Shown here one piece after another: positions 1 to 8,766 of a stretch of 37,160 bases of DNA. The stretch comes from K189A clade bacterium. GTDB lineage: Bacteria > Pseudomonadota > Gammaproteobacteria > Pseudomonadales > Azotimanducaceae. Location of the stretch: contig CACMHG010000019.1 in NCBI GenBank assembly GCA_902613475.1, positions 1 through 37,160 on the forward strand. The letters run 5' to 3'. Below the pieces are notes generated by a model. It saw only the letters and a list, made by a program, of their open reading frames with translations. It was not told the origin of the DNA and ran no database searches. Numbering within the stretch: the first letter of the stretch is position 1; each line of letters opens with the position of its first letter. The position numbers were made by a program, and so were the translations under genes.

Positions 1-10
1 TCGTGATAGA

Positions 11-871
11 TTGTTGGTGCTTTCTACTACTATAACAAACCAAAATCACAGGACGGTACTCAGCGGCACAGGCAAGGTGAAGGTATTAAGCGTCAAGAAA
101 TCAACGCGTAATACAATCGCTAACAAAAAACCAGTTGCAATTGTTACTGGTGGGTCAGGAGGTATAGGCCGAGCGATTAGCCTCACTCTTGCAAAAAATG
201 GGTATAACGTAGTAGTAAACTATAGAAATAATAAATATCAAGCCGAGCGGTTGGTCTCCTTGATAAACGGACTAGGTGCCGGTAAAGCGACAGCGGTGAA
301 GGCTGATATTTCTACACTTGAAGGTTCTAGCTTCTTGTGTGAACAAACACTCAAAACTTTTGACTCAATTTACTTGCTGGTAAACAATGCTTCTCCAGCT
401 ATTAATTCGAAAGCATTTGAGAACAGTGATTGGGATGACATGCAGTCGCAGATTGATGTGCAGGTAAAAGGTGCTTATTATATGTGTAAGTCCGTAGTAC
501 CTCATATGGCGAAAGTAGGCAGCGGCTGTATTGTCAATATTTCGTCGCAAGTAGTGGAGAGTCAACCTACTGTCGGTTGGACAGGTTACGCTATGGCAAA
601 AGGGGCCCTTAAGACTTTTTCGAACTATATGGCTGCCGAACTGGGAGTCAAAGGCATCCGCGTAAATTGCGTAGCTCCAGGTATGTGTGAGACCCCGCTT
701 ATTGGAGATATTTCTGAAAAAGTGCAATTAATGACCGCTAGACAAACCCCTTTAAGGAGAATTGCTGATCCTCAAGATGTAGCGGATTCCGTTGTTTACC
801 TAGCGTCTGACTCAGCGTCTTTTGTCACGGGGGTTTCGTTGCCCATCAACGGAGGATTAGCGATCAGATGA
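11..871 (+). CDS. SDR-family oxidoreductase (FabG-like 3-oxoacyl reductase type)
   Basis: This is a classical short-chain dehydrogenase/reductase that uses NAD(P)H, probably to reduce or oxidise an acyl group carried by the ACP encoded just downstream. Counting from the TTG at 11, the cofactor loop TGGSGGIG is at residues 46-53, NNAS at 125-128, the catalytic Ser at 178/179 and YxxxK at Tyr193/Lys197. The C-terminal PGMCETPL and the end VSLPINGG are also typical. The Rossmann fold begins only near residue 41, about 35 residues later than usual, and the frame stays open to the left edge. The start is therefore unresolved: TTG 11, TTG 14, GTG 77, or a start outside the window. The stop overlaps the next gene by 4 nt (ATGA), which implies translational coupling to the FkbH-like gene. 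The family call is firm, but the substrate is inferred only from context. Confidence 0.85.
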   Translation: MLVLSTTITNQNHRTVLSGTGKVKVLSVKKSTRNTIANKKPVAIVTGGSGGIGRAISLTLAKNGYNVVVNYRNNKYQAERLVSLINGLGAGKATAVKADISTLEGSSFLCEQTLKTFDSIYLLVNNASPAINSKAFENSDWDDMQSQIDVQVKGAYYMCKSVVPHMAKVGSGCIVNISSQVVESQPTVGWTGYAMAKGALKTFSNYMAAELGVKGIRVNCVAPGMCETPLIGDISEKVQLMTARQTPLRRIADPQDVADSVVYLASDSASFVTGVSLPINGGLAIR

Positions 872-2676
872 AAAACCTTGAAACCTCTGTCAATGATTCG
901 GCCCTGGTGAGCAGGGCCCGTGCCGTATTAGAAAGCCCCGAGAGTTCTAAATTCCAGATTACTAAGTCTGTGCAAACACTTGAGCAACTTGGTAGCGGAA
1001 GACGCTTAAGTGTAGGTGTTTGTTCGAATATCGTGACGGATGCTTTAGGAGTTTTTTTAAAAAAATACGGATTTATTTCTGGGGTTAACATCGATGTGGT
1101 CTTCGGCAACTACGATGACATTTCAGGGGACATGGAGACCTTTGCCGAGCAAGACCTAGACTATGCAGTTATGATGCCTTTCTTCGACAATTTACTGCCT
1201 TCCTTCGAAACACAATGTCTTCTAATGTCTGCGGATAGTCTAGACGCCAAAAAAGAAGAGTTTAGACAGCTCTGCAGGCTAGCTTTGCAGAAAGTCCACG
1301 TTTTTAAGCAGGCGTTCATAGTTAATTGCCACCAATCAAGCGTTTATTCGCAGATTTTAGGGCAAGAGTGTGTGGCTGCTATTGTTGGTCAATTTAACCA
1401 AATCATCCATGAAGAAACAAGCAACCATAGAAACGTTACTGTAATCGACGCAGGGGCAATAGTTTCAGAACATGGCCGCAAGGCCTGCATAGATGAACGT
1501 TTTTATTATCTTAACAAGGCTCCGTATACCGATATCTTTCTGGATACGCTGGCGTCTGCAATTACAACCGCAACGAAAGGATACGAGTCGTATTTTAAAA
1601 AAGTTCTAGTGGTTGATTGTGATAACACAATATGGGGTGGCATAGTCGGGGAAGATTTAGTGAGTGGCATTAAACTGAATCCCTTTGATTATCCAGGTAA
1701 CGTATTTTGGAAAATTCAGCATGACATTATGTATTTACAGAATAACGGCGTGTTGGTTTGCCTGGCATCAAAAAATAATCTAGCCGATGTTGACGAGACT
1801 CTATCCAGTCATCCAAACATGTTTTTGAAAGATTCTGCCTTAATAAGTAAAAAAGTTAACTGGATCGATAAGGTTGAAAATATCAAAGCGTTATCCGACG
1901 AGTTAAACCTAGGTCTCGATAGTTTTATTTTTCTTGATGATTCTGATTTCGAGTGTGATTCGGTAAGACAACAGCTGCCGATGGTGGAGACTTTTCAAGT
2001 ACCGAAGGATATCTCTAAATATCCCGAGTTAATGAACCAAATAATGAAAAGATTTGGTGTTGCTGAGGGTAACGACGGCAGGCAAACAGAAAAGTACCGA
2101 CGAAGAGCGCAGGCGATGGAGCTTGAAAAAAATTTCTCGACAAAGGAGGATTATCTTAAGTCGTTGGACATAAATGTTAGGGTTTTTTCTGATTCGGTCC
2201 CTGACATTGAGAGAATTAGCGAATTATCGCAGAAAACAAACCAATTTAATCTCACTGGGCATCGCTATTCTGTCTCTGATATTGAAAATAGAATGTCAGG
2301 TAATGATTTCATTGTTTATTCAATAGACGTTTCCGATAGGTTTGGGTCTTCAGGGATAACAGGGATACTCATAGTAAAAGTAAGTAATCAGATTTTTCAT
2401 ATCGAAAACTTTTGTATGAGTTGTCGCATTTTAGGCAGAGGGATCGAGAATGCAGTTTGGACTGCGGTTTTGGAGGATGCTCGCGAATACGGAGCGACTA
2501 CTATTACCGGAGAATATGTTGCTTCGAATAAAAATTCTCAAGTTTCAATGTTGTACGCAGAACTGGGTTTCACCCAGATAGAGGGTTCTGATAAATATAA
2601 ACGGCGATACGAGGTTGCGGTAAAGGACTTTTCACAACCTTCGAGTGAATGGATTACATATGAAAGAATTGGATGA
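868..2676 (+). CDS. FkbH-like HAD-IIIC protein with C-terminal GNAT-like domain
   Basis: FkbH-type proteins are known to dephosphorylate 1,3-bisphosphoglycerate and load a D-glyceryl group onto an ACP. Residues about 1-235 form the N-terminal extension seen in long FkbH homologues. The HAD core follows, with DCDNT at 250-254 (DxDxT nucleophile motif) followed by WGGIVGE, then SKNN near 301 and FLDDSDFE at 355-362. The C-terminal part carries the family signature TNQFNLTGHRYS (457-468), a DRFG turn and SCRILGRGIE (518-527), typical of the GNAT-like domain. At 602 residues it is full length for the long form. It sits between the SDR and ACP genes and overlaps both, which fits an ACP-tethered acyl pathway. 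Glyceryl is the family precedent; the actual acyl group here is inference. Confidence 0.88.
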   Translation: MKNLETSVNDSALVSRARAVLESPESSKFQITKSVQTLEQLGSGRRLSVGVCSNIVTDALGVFLKKYGFISGVNIDVVFGNYDDISGDMETFAEQDLDYAVMMPFFDNLLPSFETQCLLMSADSLDAKKEEFRQLCRLALQKVHVFKQAFIVNCHQSSVYSQILGQECVAAIVGQFNQIIHEETSNHRNVTVIDAGAIVSEHGRKACIDERFYYLNKAPYTDIFLDTLASAITTATKGYESYFKKVLVVDCDNTIWGGIVGEDLVSGIKLNPFDYPGNVFWKIQHDIMYLQNNGVLVCLASKNNLADVDETLSSHPNMFLKDSALISKKVNWIDKVENIKALSDELNLGLDSFIFLDDSDFECDSVRQQLPMVETFQVPKDISKYPELMNQIMKRFGVAEGNDGRQTEKYRRRAQAMELEKNFSTKEDYLKSLDINVRVFSDSVPDIERISELSQKTNQFNLTGHRYSVSDIENRMSGNDFIVYSIDVSDRFGSSGITGILIVKVSNQIFHIENFCMSCRILGRGIENAVWTAVLEDAREYGATTITGEYVASNKNSQVSMLYAELGFTQIEGSDKYKRRYEVAVKDFSQPSSEWITYERIG

Positions 2677-2908
2677 AAGCCAGCTAAAAGAAATTATCGC
2701 AGTTTTAATGAAAGTTGGTATTGATGAAATCAACGAAGAAACGAGCATGGACACCCTAGAGAGCTGGGACTCGTTAGCTCATATGAACCTAGTGCTTACG
2801 CTTGAAAGCGAATATGGCGTTTCTTTCCCGGATGATGATGCCGTAAACATGACTTCTTACGAGTTAATAAAGATTGTTTTAGGGGAGCTGCTTGGAGGAG
2901 TTGATTAG
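2660..2908 (+). CDS. Acyl carrier protein
   Basis: This is a small acidic four-helix carrier protein. From ATG 2660 it has 82 residues, and the phosphopantetheine attachment serine is Ser38 in WDSLAHMN, followed by the LVLTLE helix typical of ACPs. A GTG at 2645 in the same frame would add five residues; I prefer 2660 because it is ATG and gives the usual ACP length. The start lies inside the 3' end of the FkbH-like gene and the stop overlaps the GTG of the ligase gene by 1 nt, so this is a tightly coupled operon. It presumably carries the glyceryl or related acyl group between the FkbH-like enzyme, the reductase and an acyltransferase. A 4'-phosphopantetheinyl transferase is not present in the window. 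Confidence 0.9.
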   Translation: MKELDESQLKEIIAVLMKVGIDEINEETSMDTLESWDSLAHMNLVLTLESEYGVSFPDDDAVNMTSYELIKIVLGELLGGVD

Positions 2909-4245
2909 TGGAAATACTCCTGGAGCGATTCACCAGCGCCTCAGAAAAATTGGCGTTCGTGCATGAAGGCGTCTCTTATTCCTACGGCGATGTTTTAAGG
3001 CTCGTCGATGAGTTCAGTGAAACTCTACGATTTCTAAAGATAGAAAAGGGACAAACGGTAGTTGTAGTTTGTGATTATTCACCTGAGGTGTTTTGCTTAT
3101 TTCTAAGTTTGGCAAAGATGAATTGCATCATCGTTCCACTCAGCAATACTGCTGTTGTGGAAGAAAACGATTTAATGGAGATTTGTGGTTGTGATTGGCG
3201 GATAGAATTCGACAGCTCTGGTCGCGAATTTGAGGCGGAGTACATAGGGTTTTCGGTTGATAATCAATTACTTAGAGATATTCATAGGCGCGAGCATCCC
3301 GGTTTGGTATTGTTTTCGTCAGGGTCAACAGGAATGCCGAAGGGGATTTTGCACGATTTTCGCACTGTTGCTGCGAAATTCGAAAAGCAGAGACCGCCCA
3401 TTATCGCTATTCCATTTTTGTTGATTGATCATTTCGGGGGTATAAATACGATCTTATCGATACTCTCGAGCTTAGGAACTGCAGTGACAGTAGCCGATCG
3501 CTCGGTTGAAAAAATCTGTAGGGCCATTGAAAAATATCGGATTGAATTATTGCCTACCACACCCTCCTTTCTGACTCTAATGTTGGCCTCGGGTGCTCAC
3601 AAAAGCTACGATCTTAGCTCTTTAAACAGAGTTACTTATGGTACGGAGGTTATGCCGCAGGCTACGCTTGATCGGATGCACAAAATATTACCGAATGCTA
3701 AATTTTCGCAGACTTACGGGCTATCCGAGGTTGGGGTCCTCCACTCTCAATCAAGAAATGATGGTTCCCTTTGGATGAGAATAGGCGGCGATGGCTTTCA
3801 AACGAAAGTGGTTGATGGAATTCTGTGGATTAAATCGCAATATGCAATGCTTGGATATCTTAATGCTCCCTCTGAATTCGACTCAGATGGTTGGTTCAAT
3901 ACCCAAGATCAAGTGGAGGTTGATGGCGATTACTTTAAAATTCTCGGACGGGTTACGGATTTAATAAATGTTGGAGGTCAAAAAGTCTATCCGTCAGAAG
4001 TGGAGAATATTATTTTACAAATGGAGAACATTGAAGATGTGGCCGTTTTCGGCGAACCCCATAAATTGTTGGGGAGCATCGTCGTGGCGAAAATCTCTCT
4101 AAATTCTCCTGAGTCGCTTGGAAAATTAAAGATTCGCGTTAGATCCTTTTGTAAATCGCACCTTCTTCCTTACAAGATTCCATCGAGAATCGTTGTTTCA
4201 GAAACGGCGCTTTATAACGAAAGGCAAAAGAAAGTTCGTCGCTGA
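2908..4245 (+). CDS. AMP-forming acyl-CoA/ACP ligase (ANL superfamily)
   Basis: ANL enzymes activate a carboxylate as acyl-adenylate and pass it to CoA or a carrier thiol. The signatures are all visible: the phosphate loop SSGSTGMPKG (137-146), QTYGLSE (268-274), GWFNTQD (328-334) and GRVTDLINVGG with YPSEVE (347-366). The extreme C-terminus reads NERQKKVRR, so the A10 lysine is probably Lys441 or Lys442 and the protein ends immediately after it. At 445 residues it is shorter than typical 500-550-residue ligases. The start is GTG, overlapping the ACP stop. Linkage to an ACP suggests it loads or reloads an acyl group onto that ACP. V. cholerae O1 uses a comparable ligase-plus-ACP set for the tetronate group of its O-antigen, which is a precedent for this role but not proof. 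Confidence 0.88.
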   Translation: MEILLERFTSASEKLAFVHEGVSYSYGDVLRLVDEFSETLRFLKIEKGQTVVVVCDYSPEVFCLFLSLAKMNCIIVPLSNTAVVEENDLMEICGCDWRIEFDSSGREFEAEYIGFSVDNQLLRDIHRREHPGLVLFSSGSTGMPKGILHDFRTVAAKFEKQRPPIIAIPFLLIDHFGGINTILSILSSLGTAVTVADRSVEKICRAIEKYRIELLPTTPSFLTLMLASGAHKSYDLSSLNRVTYGTEVMPQATLDRMHKILPNAKFSQTYGLSEVGVLHSQSRNDGSLWMRIGGDGFQTKVVDGILWIKSQYAMLGYLNAPSEFDSDGWFNTQDQVEVDGDYFKILGRVTDLINVGGQKVYPSEVENIILQMENIEDVAVFGEPHKLLGSIVVAKISLNSPESLGKLKIRVRSFCKSHLLPYKIPSRIVVSETALYNERQKKVRR

Positions 4246-4304
4246 TTGCGCTCAAGACGACTCAAAAGAGCAGAATCGCCTCGTTAACTTAATTATCCTG
4301 TCGT

Positions 4305-4715
4305 ATGTCAATTGAATCATGTCAAATCAGGAAACTACCCACGATCAGTGACGAGAGAGGTGATTTAAGCTTTATCGAATCGGGGAGACATGTTCCTTTT
4401 CCAATAGAGAGAATATATTACCTCCATGACATCCCTGCCGGCGCGTCGCGCGGTGGTCATGCGCATAAGCGTCTGAAGCAACTAATCATAGCGATCTCGG
4501 GACACTTTGATATCGTCTTAGACGATGGCGTAAGCCAGAAACGGGTTCATCTTGATAGAGCGAATATTGGTTTGTATGTGTGCCCGATGATTTGGAGAGA
4601 GCTTGATAATTTTTCTCCAGGCTCGGTGTGCCTTGTATTAGCATCCCGTCCTTATGAGGAGGAGGACTATTACCGTAACCATGATGAATTTTTGGCTGAC
4701 AGTGCGGGCGCATGA
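4305..4715 (+). CDS. dTDP-4-dehydro-6-deoxyglucose 3,4-ketoisomerase, FdtA/QdtA type (WxcM-like cupin)
   Basis: These small cupins move the keto group of dTDP-4-keto-6-deoxyglucose from C4 to C3, preparing it for 3-amination. The family hallmark [12 protein letters not shown] is at residues 49-60, with His52 and His54 in the active site. The N-terminal [10 protein letters not shown] and [13 protein letters not shown] are also typical. At 136 residues it is full length. FdtA leaves C4 in the galacto form and QdtA in the gluco form; which applies cannot be decided by eye, so I give no symbol. The gene follows a 59-nt gap after the ligase and overlaps the aminotransferase start by 4 nt, matching the usual ketoisomerase-aminotransferase pair. 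Its substrate needs RmlA (encoded at 30688) and RmlB, and RmlB is not in the window. Confidence 0.9.
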   Translation: MSIESCQIRKLPTISDERGDLSFIESGRHVPFPIERIYYLHDIPAGASRGGHAHKRLKQLIIAISGHFDIVLDDGVSQKRVHLDRANIGLYVCPMIWRELDNFSPGSVCLVLASRPYEEEDYYRNHDEFLADSAGA

Positions 4716-5815
4716 TTCCATTTTTAGACCTCAAAGCGACTAATGACCGGTATCTCGATCAGATCTCTAACGCTGTCGAGCGTGTTATTTCGTCTGGTTG
4801 GTACATCCTTGGTCAAGAGGTTGTTGATTTTGAAACGGAATTCGCCGCTTACACGGGCGCAGCGCACTGCATTGCTGTTGCAAACGGGCTAGATGCGTTG
4901 ACTTTGAGTTTAAGAGCGCTGGGTGTTGGTGCCGGCGATGAAGTATTGGTTCCCTCTCATACATATATTGCTACCTGGCTAGCCGTGAGTCGGACGGGAG
5001 CTATTCCAGTGCCAATTGAAACGAGCGATGAGTGTTACACTATTAGCGCTGCTAATGCCGAGGGAGCTATAAACGACAGGACAAAAGCAATTATCCCCGT
5101 CCACCTATACGGACAGGCCTGTGACTTGGACGGTTTTCTCGAGCTCGCCGGCAAACACGGGCTCGCTGTAGTTGAGGATGCTGCTCAAGCGCATGGCGCT
5201 AAATATAAAAAAAAGATGATAGGAGCTCATGGCGACGCGGTTTGTTGGAGTTTTTATCCTGGTAAAAACCTTGGGGCGCTTGGCGATGGGGGCGCAATTA
5301 CCACTAATAATGACGAACTGGCTATGGTACTTCGATCCCTAAGAAACTATGGCTCTTCGGTAAAATATCAACACGATACGCTAGGATATAACTCAAGACT
5401 GGATGAACTGCAGGCCGCAATCCTGAGAGAGAAGCTCGTGTTCCTGAATGAAGACAACGCTATTAGGGCGAACCTTGCAGAAATTTACACGCGGGAACTC
5501 GGTGAGACAGAGTTGAAATTGCCTGGCCAGGTTGATTATTCGTTAGATTCGTGGCACCTCTATGTGGTTCGACACCCAAAAAGGAATACAATCGTTCGCC
5601 TATTATCCGAGCGAGGGGTTAATACAGTTATTCATTACCCCATCCCTTGCCATTTACAGGGCGCTTATAGCGAGCTCGACTTCGGTGTAGGCGCTTTCCC
5701 ACATGCAGAATTATTAGCGAGTGAAGTATTTAGTCTACCGATTGGACCCGCTCAAACGATAGAAAGCACTTATGATATTATTGGCCACATAAAAGACGTT
5801 TTAGTTTGTCTCTAG
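4712..5815 (+). CDS. DegT/DnrJ/EryC1/StrS-family sugar aminotransferase (FdtB/QdtB-like)
   Basis: This is a PLP-dependent nucleotide-sugar aminotransferase predicted to convert dTDP-3-keto-6-deoxyhexose and glutamate to dTDP-3-amino-3,6-dideoxyhexose (Fuc3N or Qui3N). The PLP lysine is Lys185 in [14 protein letters not shown], and [10 protein letters not shown] (154-163) carries the Asp156 that contacts the pyridine nitrogen. The start MIPFLDLKA and the motif HLYGQACD (131-138) are characteristic of the family. At 367 residues it has normal length. The ATG start overlaps the stop of the upstream ketoisomerase (ATGA), the standard arrangement for this pathway, and this is why I assign C3 rather than C4 amination. 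Confidence 0.92.
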   Translation: MIPFLDLKATNDRYLDQISNAVERVISSGWYILGQEVVDFETEFAAYTGAAHCIAVANGLDALTLSLRALGVGAGDEVLVPSHTYIATWLAVSRTGAIPVPIETSDECYTISAANAEGAINDRTKAIIPVHLYGQACDLDGFLELAGKHGLAVVEDAAQAHGAKYKKKMIGAHGDAVCWSFYPGKNLGALGDGGAITTNNDELAMVLRSLRNYGSSVKYQHDTLGYNSRLDELQAAILREKLVFLNEDNAIRANLAEIYTRELGETELKLPGQVDYSLDSWHLYVVRHPKRNTIVRLLSERGVNTVIHYPIPCHLQGAYSELDFGVGAFPHAELLASEVFSLPIGPAQTIESTYDIIGHIKDVLVCL

Positions 5816-5842
5816 TGTTCACAAGACAGGGCTTATAGAGAC

Positions 5843-7090
5843 TTGAACCTTATCAAAACGTCTCTTCTGACGTTTATCTCCACCTCAATTAAAATGGCTG
5901 CTGCACTTGTAATCAGCAAGGTGCTGGCAATCTACGCAGGTCCTGCAGGCCTCGCCGTAGTTGGCCAGTTTCAAAATATCGTACAGTTATTTACGACGCT
6001 ATCGAAGGCAGGTGTCGATACGGGGGTGACTAAATATATCGCAGAGTATTCTGCATGCCCCGGTCAACTTCGAACCATACTTTCTACGACCGTGAGGATC
6101 GTCATGGTCTTTTCTGGCTTCGCCATGGTGATGCTAGTTGTAGGCTCCGGCTGGATGTCATTATTTTTCTTCGATACGCCAGTTTATCAAGATGTCTTTA
6201 TCCTGTTTGCAATAACGATCTTTCTTTGTGGTCTCAATGGAATCTGTTTGGCGATTCTCAATGGGCTTGGGCATATCCGGACATTTGTAATTGCAAACAT
6301 TATTCAAAGCGTCTTCGCATTGCTGTTGTCTGTTGGACTTATTCAATGGTTTGGCCTCAAGGGGGCTTTATACGCGTTAGTGCTTAATCAGTCATTAGTC
6401 TTTTTTGTTTTGCTGTATATGTTGCGCAAACACCCAATGTTTCGCATTGAAAACTTTAAATATCCTTACGACAGATCGGTGGCAAAAAAGCTATTTAACT
6501 ACTCACTGATGGCGTTGGTAACCGCTATTGTCGGTCCCTTAACCACGATGCTAATAAGGCAGGACATAACAAATCAACTCAGTGTGGAGCAAGCTGGATA
6601 CTGGCAGGGAATGTGGTATATCTCGACCATTTTCACGACTGTAGTCACAACCTCTCTTACGGTATATTATTTACCTAAAATCGCGTCTCTTAGAAAAGCC
6701 TCAGAAATCCGCATGGAGCTAATTAGCGGGTATAAAATTATAATGCCTATCATTGTTGCTGCATCGGTCGCCATTTTTTTTGCGAGATACCCAATTATAA
6801 ATCTTCTATTCACTGAGGAGTTCGCCCCCGTTCAGATACTCTTTAAATGGCAGCTGGTGGGTGATGTAATTAAGATTGCGGCATGGCTAATGTCATACCT
6901 AATGTTAGCTAAAGCTATGACAGCCGAATTTATTAGTACAGAAATAATTTTTTCAGGAACGTTTGTTTGCCTCAGTATTTTTCTGACAAACCAATTCGGA
7001 CTAATTGGTCTATCTTATGCATACGCTATTAACTATTCGTTGTATCTCTGTGCCGTGACCCTAGTAACACGTCGCGTTTGGTTGAGGTAG
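5843..7090 (+). CDS. wzx: Wzx-type O-antigen flippase (polysaccharide biosynthesis/MOP family)
   Basis: This 415-residue polytopic inner-membrane protein has about twelve hydrophobic segments. It belongs to the Wzx branch of the MOP exporter superfamily, which flips undecaprenyl-diphosphate-linked repeat units to the periplasm. The N-terminus (MNLIKTSLLTFISTSIKM) followed by VISKVLAIYAGPAGLAVVGQFQNI is typical of O-antigen translocases, including the WzxE-like group. The best start is TTG 5843, which places the first helix correctly; the upstream ribosome-binding site is weak. It follows the aminotransferase after 27 nt. Together with the Wzy-like protein at 8763 it identifies the locus as a Wzx/Wzy-dependent pathway. 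Confidence 0.9.
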   Translation: MNLIKTSLLTFISTSIKMAAALVISKVLAIYAGPAGLAVVGQFQNIVQLFTTLSKAGVDTGVTKYIAEYSACPGQLRTILSTTVRIVMVFSGFAMVMLVVGSGWMSLFFFDTPVYQDVFILFAITIFLCGLNGICLAILNGLGHIRTFVIANIIQSVFALLLSVGLIQWFGLKGALYALVLNQSLVFFVLLYMLRKHPMFRIENFKYPYDRSVAKKLFNYSLMALVTAIVGPLTTMLIRQDITNQLSVEQAGYWQGMWYISTIFTTVVTTSLTVYYLPKIASLRKASEIRMELISGYKIIMPIIVAASVAIFFARYPIINLLFTEEFAPVQILFKWQLVGDVIKIAAWLMSYLMLAKAMTAEFISTEIIFSGTFVCLSIFLTNQFGLIGLSYAYAINYSLYLCAVTLVTRRVWLR

Positions 7091-7205
7091 CGATGTTAAT
7101 CTTGCAGATTAGTTTTTTAACGAGATTAGAATTCCAGTTTGGTCAAACTCGAGTTTATCGGTTATTCCAGTCCCAGAAGGCGTTGTTTAATGAAGGTCGC
7201 TGAAG

Positions 7206-7757
7206 ATGAAGATTAGAGGATATGGGTTTATCCATGCGTTTTATTTGTCGATTTCATGGTTGGTAACGAAACTCGCGTTTCCACGCGCGAAGATTATTCG
7301 ACTACCGTTTTTCTTTCGAAACCAAGGTTTCCTTGAGATTGGAGCTGCATTTTCGGCCGGTCGCTCCCTAAGATTAGATATACATCAAGGTGGTTCTCTG
7401 ATCATCGGTACGGGCGTGCAGGTCAATGACCACTGTCAGATTGCTTGTGCGTCCAAAGTAGTAATTGGTGATGATGTTTTGATCGCCTCAAAAGTTTTTA
7501 TAACAGATCATGATCATGATTTCAGAGACCAAGGCCCGCCTCAATCTTGGAGTTTGAATAGCGAAAATGTCCATATCGGTGAAGGTTGTTGGCTCGGTAA
7601 CGGTGTTCACGTATTGAAGGGTGTTTCTCTAGGCGAGGGAACGGTGGTAGGAGCAGGTAGCGTCGTCACCAAATCTACGCCTCCTTCCTCGATTGTAGTG
7701 GGTAACCCAGCAAGAGTATTGTTTGAGAGACCGCTCAACGAAGATTTAGCAGTTTAG
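7206..7757 (+). CDS. Left-handed beta-helix (hexapeptide) acyltransferase
   Basis: This 183-residue protein has repeated hexapeptide turns from about residue 60 to 155 (for example IIGTGV, VVIGDDV, VHIGEGC, VVGAGSVV), the left-handed beta-helix of WcaF/LacA/CysE-type acyltransferases. TDHDHDF (100-106) carries the likely catalytic His102 or His104, and the C-terminal VVGNPARV is standard. It probably acetylates or acylates a sugar hydroxyl or amine in the repeat unit. Because the cluster makes an ACP-bound acyl group and a 3-amino sugar, this protein is a candidate for the N-acyl transfer (as FdtC/QdtC are hexapeptide enzymes), but plain O-acetylation is equally possible. The ATG at 7206 follows a 115-nt gap after wzx in which I see no gene. 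Confidence 0.85.
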   Translation: MKIRGYGFIHAFYLSISWLVTKLAFPRAKIIRLPFFFRNQGFLEIGAAFSAGRSLRLDIHQGGSLIIGTGVQVNDHCQIACASKVVIGDDVLIASKVFITDHDHDFRDQGPPQSWSLNSENVHIGEGCWLGNGVHVLKGVSLGEGTVVGAGSVVTKSTPPSSIVVGNPARVLFERPLNEDLAV

Positions 7758-7821
7758 GAATGAGGGGTGCAAAATTTCCTCTGTTACTAACAAACAGGTA
7801 AATAATTTCAGTGAAAAGCCA

Positions 7822-8766
7822 TTGGTTAGTGTGCTTTGCCCTACTTACAACGCTGAAAAATTCATACGCGAGACATTAGATTCTATTGCGGAGCAGACGT
7901 ATGATAAAATTGAAGTTGTTATTTCGGACGACTGTTCGACTGACAATACCGTACAGATTATTAACGACTATGTGCAAAGCAGTGAGTTAAACATTGTTTT
8001 AAACGTCAATTCGACTAACCAAGGCATTACATCAAATTGCAATAAGGCGTTAAGCCTGTGCACCGGTAAATACATCGCTTTTTTTGCGGGCGATGACCTT
8101 ATGTACCCAACTAAAATCAATGGTCAAGTTCGAATAATGGAGACCGAAGAGGACTGTACGCTTTGCTACCATTCAGTTGAAATACTCGACGTGGAGAATG
8201 ATAAGAGAATTTTGCATACGACAGAGCAGAACGGTCAAAAATATAACTCTTTTTTGGATATAATAACGGAAGGTGGCATTTTAGGGGTTTGTTCCGTAAT
8301 GGTTCGCGCAAACGCGATACCAAGTTATGGCTTTTCCGAGCGCTTACCTAAGGTCTCGGATTGGTTGATGACTATTGAGGTCGCGTTGAGAGGCTCTGTA
8401 ATGAAGCTTGATGGCGTTCACGGCGGTTATTTGAGGCATAGTAAGGGCGCCAGTCGTCAAACCTTTGAAACTTTATGGGAGATTAGCGAGACATTAGACC
8501 TACTTACGAATCGCTATAACCAGCATCCGTTGATACGCAAAGCGTGCCGACAGGCTTATCGAAGGATTCTAATTGGGGAAATTGCAAGGCTTTTCATCTC
8601 TGGGGATAGGAAAAGGCTTGTTGAGTTAAAAAGGGAGTTTATTAGAAAACAGTGGTCACTATCTATTCTCTGGGCGATCGTATACCTGGCCGCTACGCTC
8701 CGAATAAATCGATTGGATCCAGTGAAACGTCTATACACAGCTTTCTCGGGAGCGGTTAAGAAGTGA
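7822..8766 (+). CDS. Family 2 glycosyltransferase (first repeat-unit GT)
   Basis: This is a GT-A fold inverting glycosyltransferase. It begins with VSVLCPTYNAEKFIRETL, followed by VVISDDCSTDNT (the nucleotide-binding Asp pair) and FFAGDDLMYP (DxD-like motif near residue 93). At 314 residues it has normal length for a GT2 acting on undecaprenyl-linked intermediates at the cytoplasmic face. The N-terminus is uncertain. TTG 7822 removes the usual residues before VSVLCP, and the frame is open upstream without ATG, GTG or TTG. An ATT at 7774, six bases after GAGGGG, would extend it and is worth considering. The stop overlaps the GTG start of the polymerase gene by 4 nt. The sugar donor and linkage cannot be read from sequence. 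Confidence 0.88.
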   Translation: MVSVLCPTYNAEKFIRETLDSIAEQTYDKIEVVISDDCSTDNTVQIINDYVQSSELNIVLNVNSTNQGITSNCNKALSLCTGKYIAFFAGDDLMYPTKINGQVRIMETEEDCTLCYHSVEILDVENDKRILHTTEQNGQKYNSFLDIITEGGILGVCSVMVRANAIPSYGFSERLPKVSDWLMTIEVALRGSVMKLDGVHGGYLRHSKGASRQTFETLWEISETLDLLTNRYNQHPLIRKACRQAYRRILIGEIARLFISGDRKRLVELKREFIRKQWSLSILWAIVYLAATLRINRLDPVKRLYTAFSGAVKK

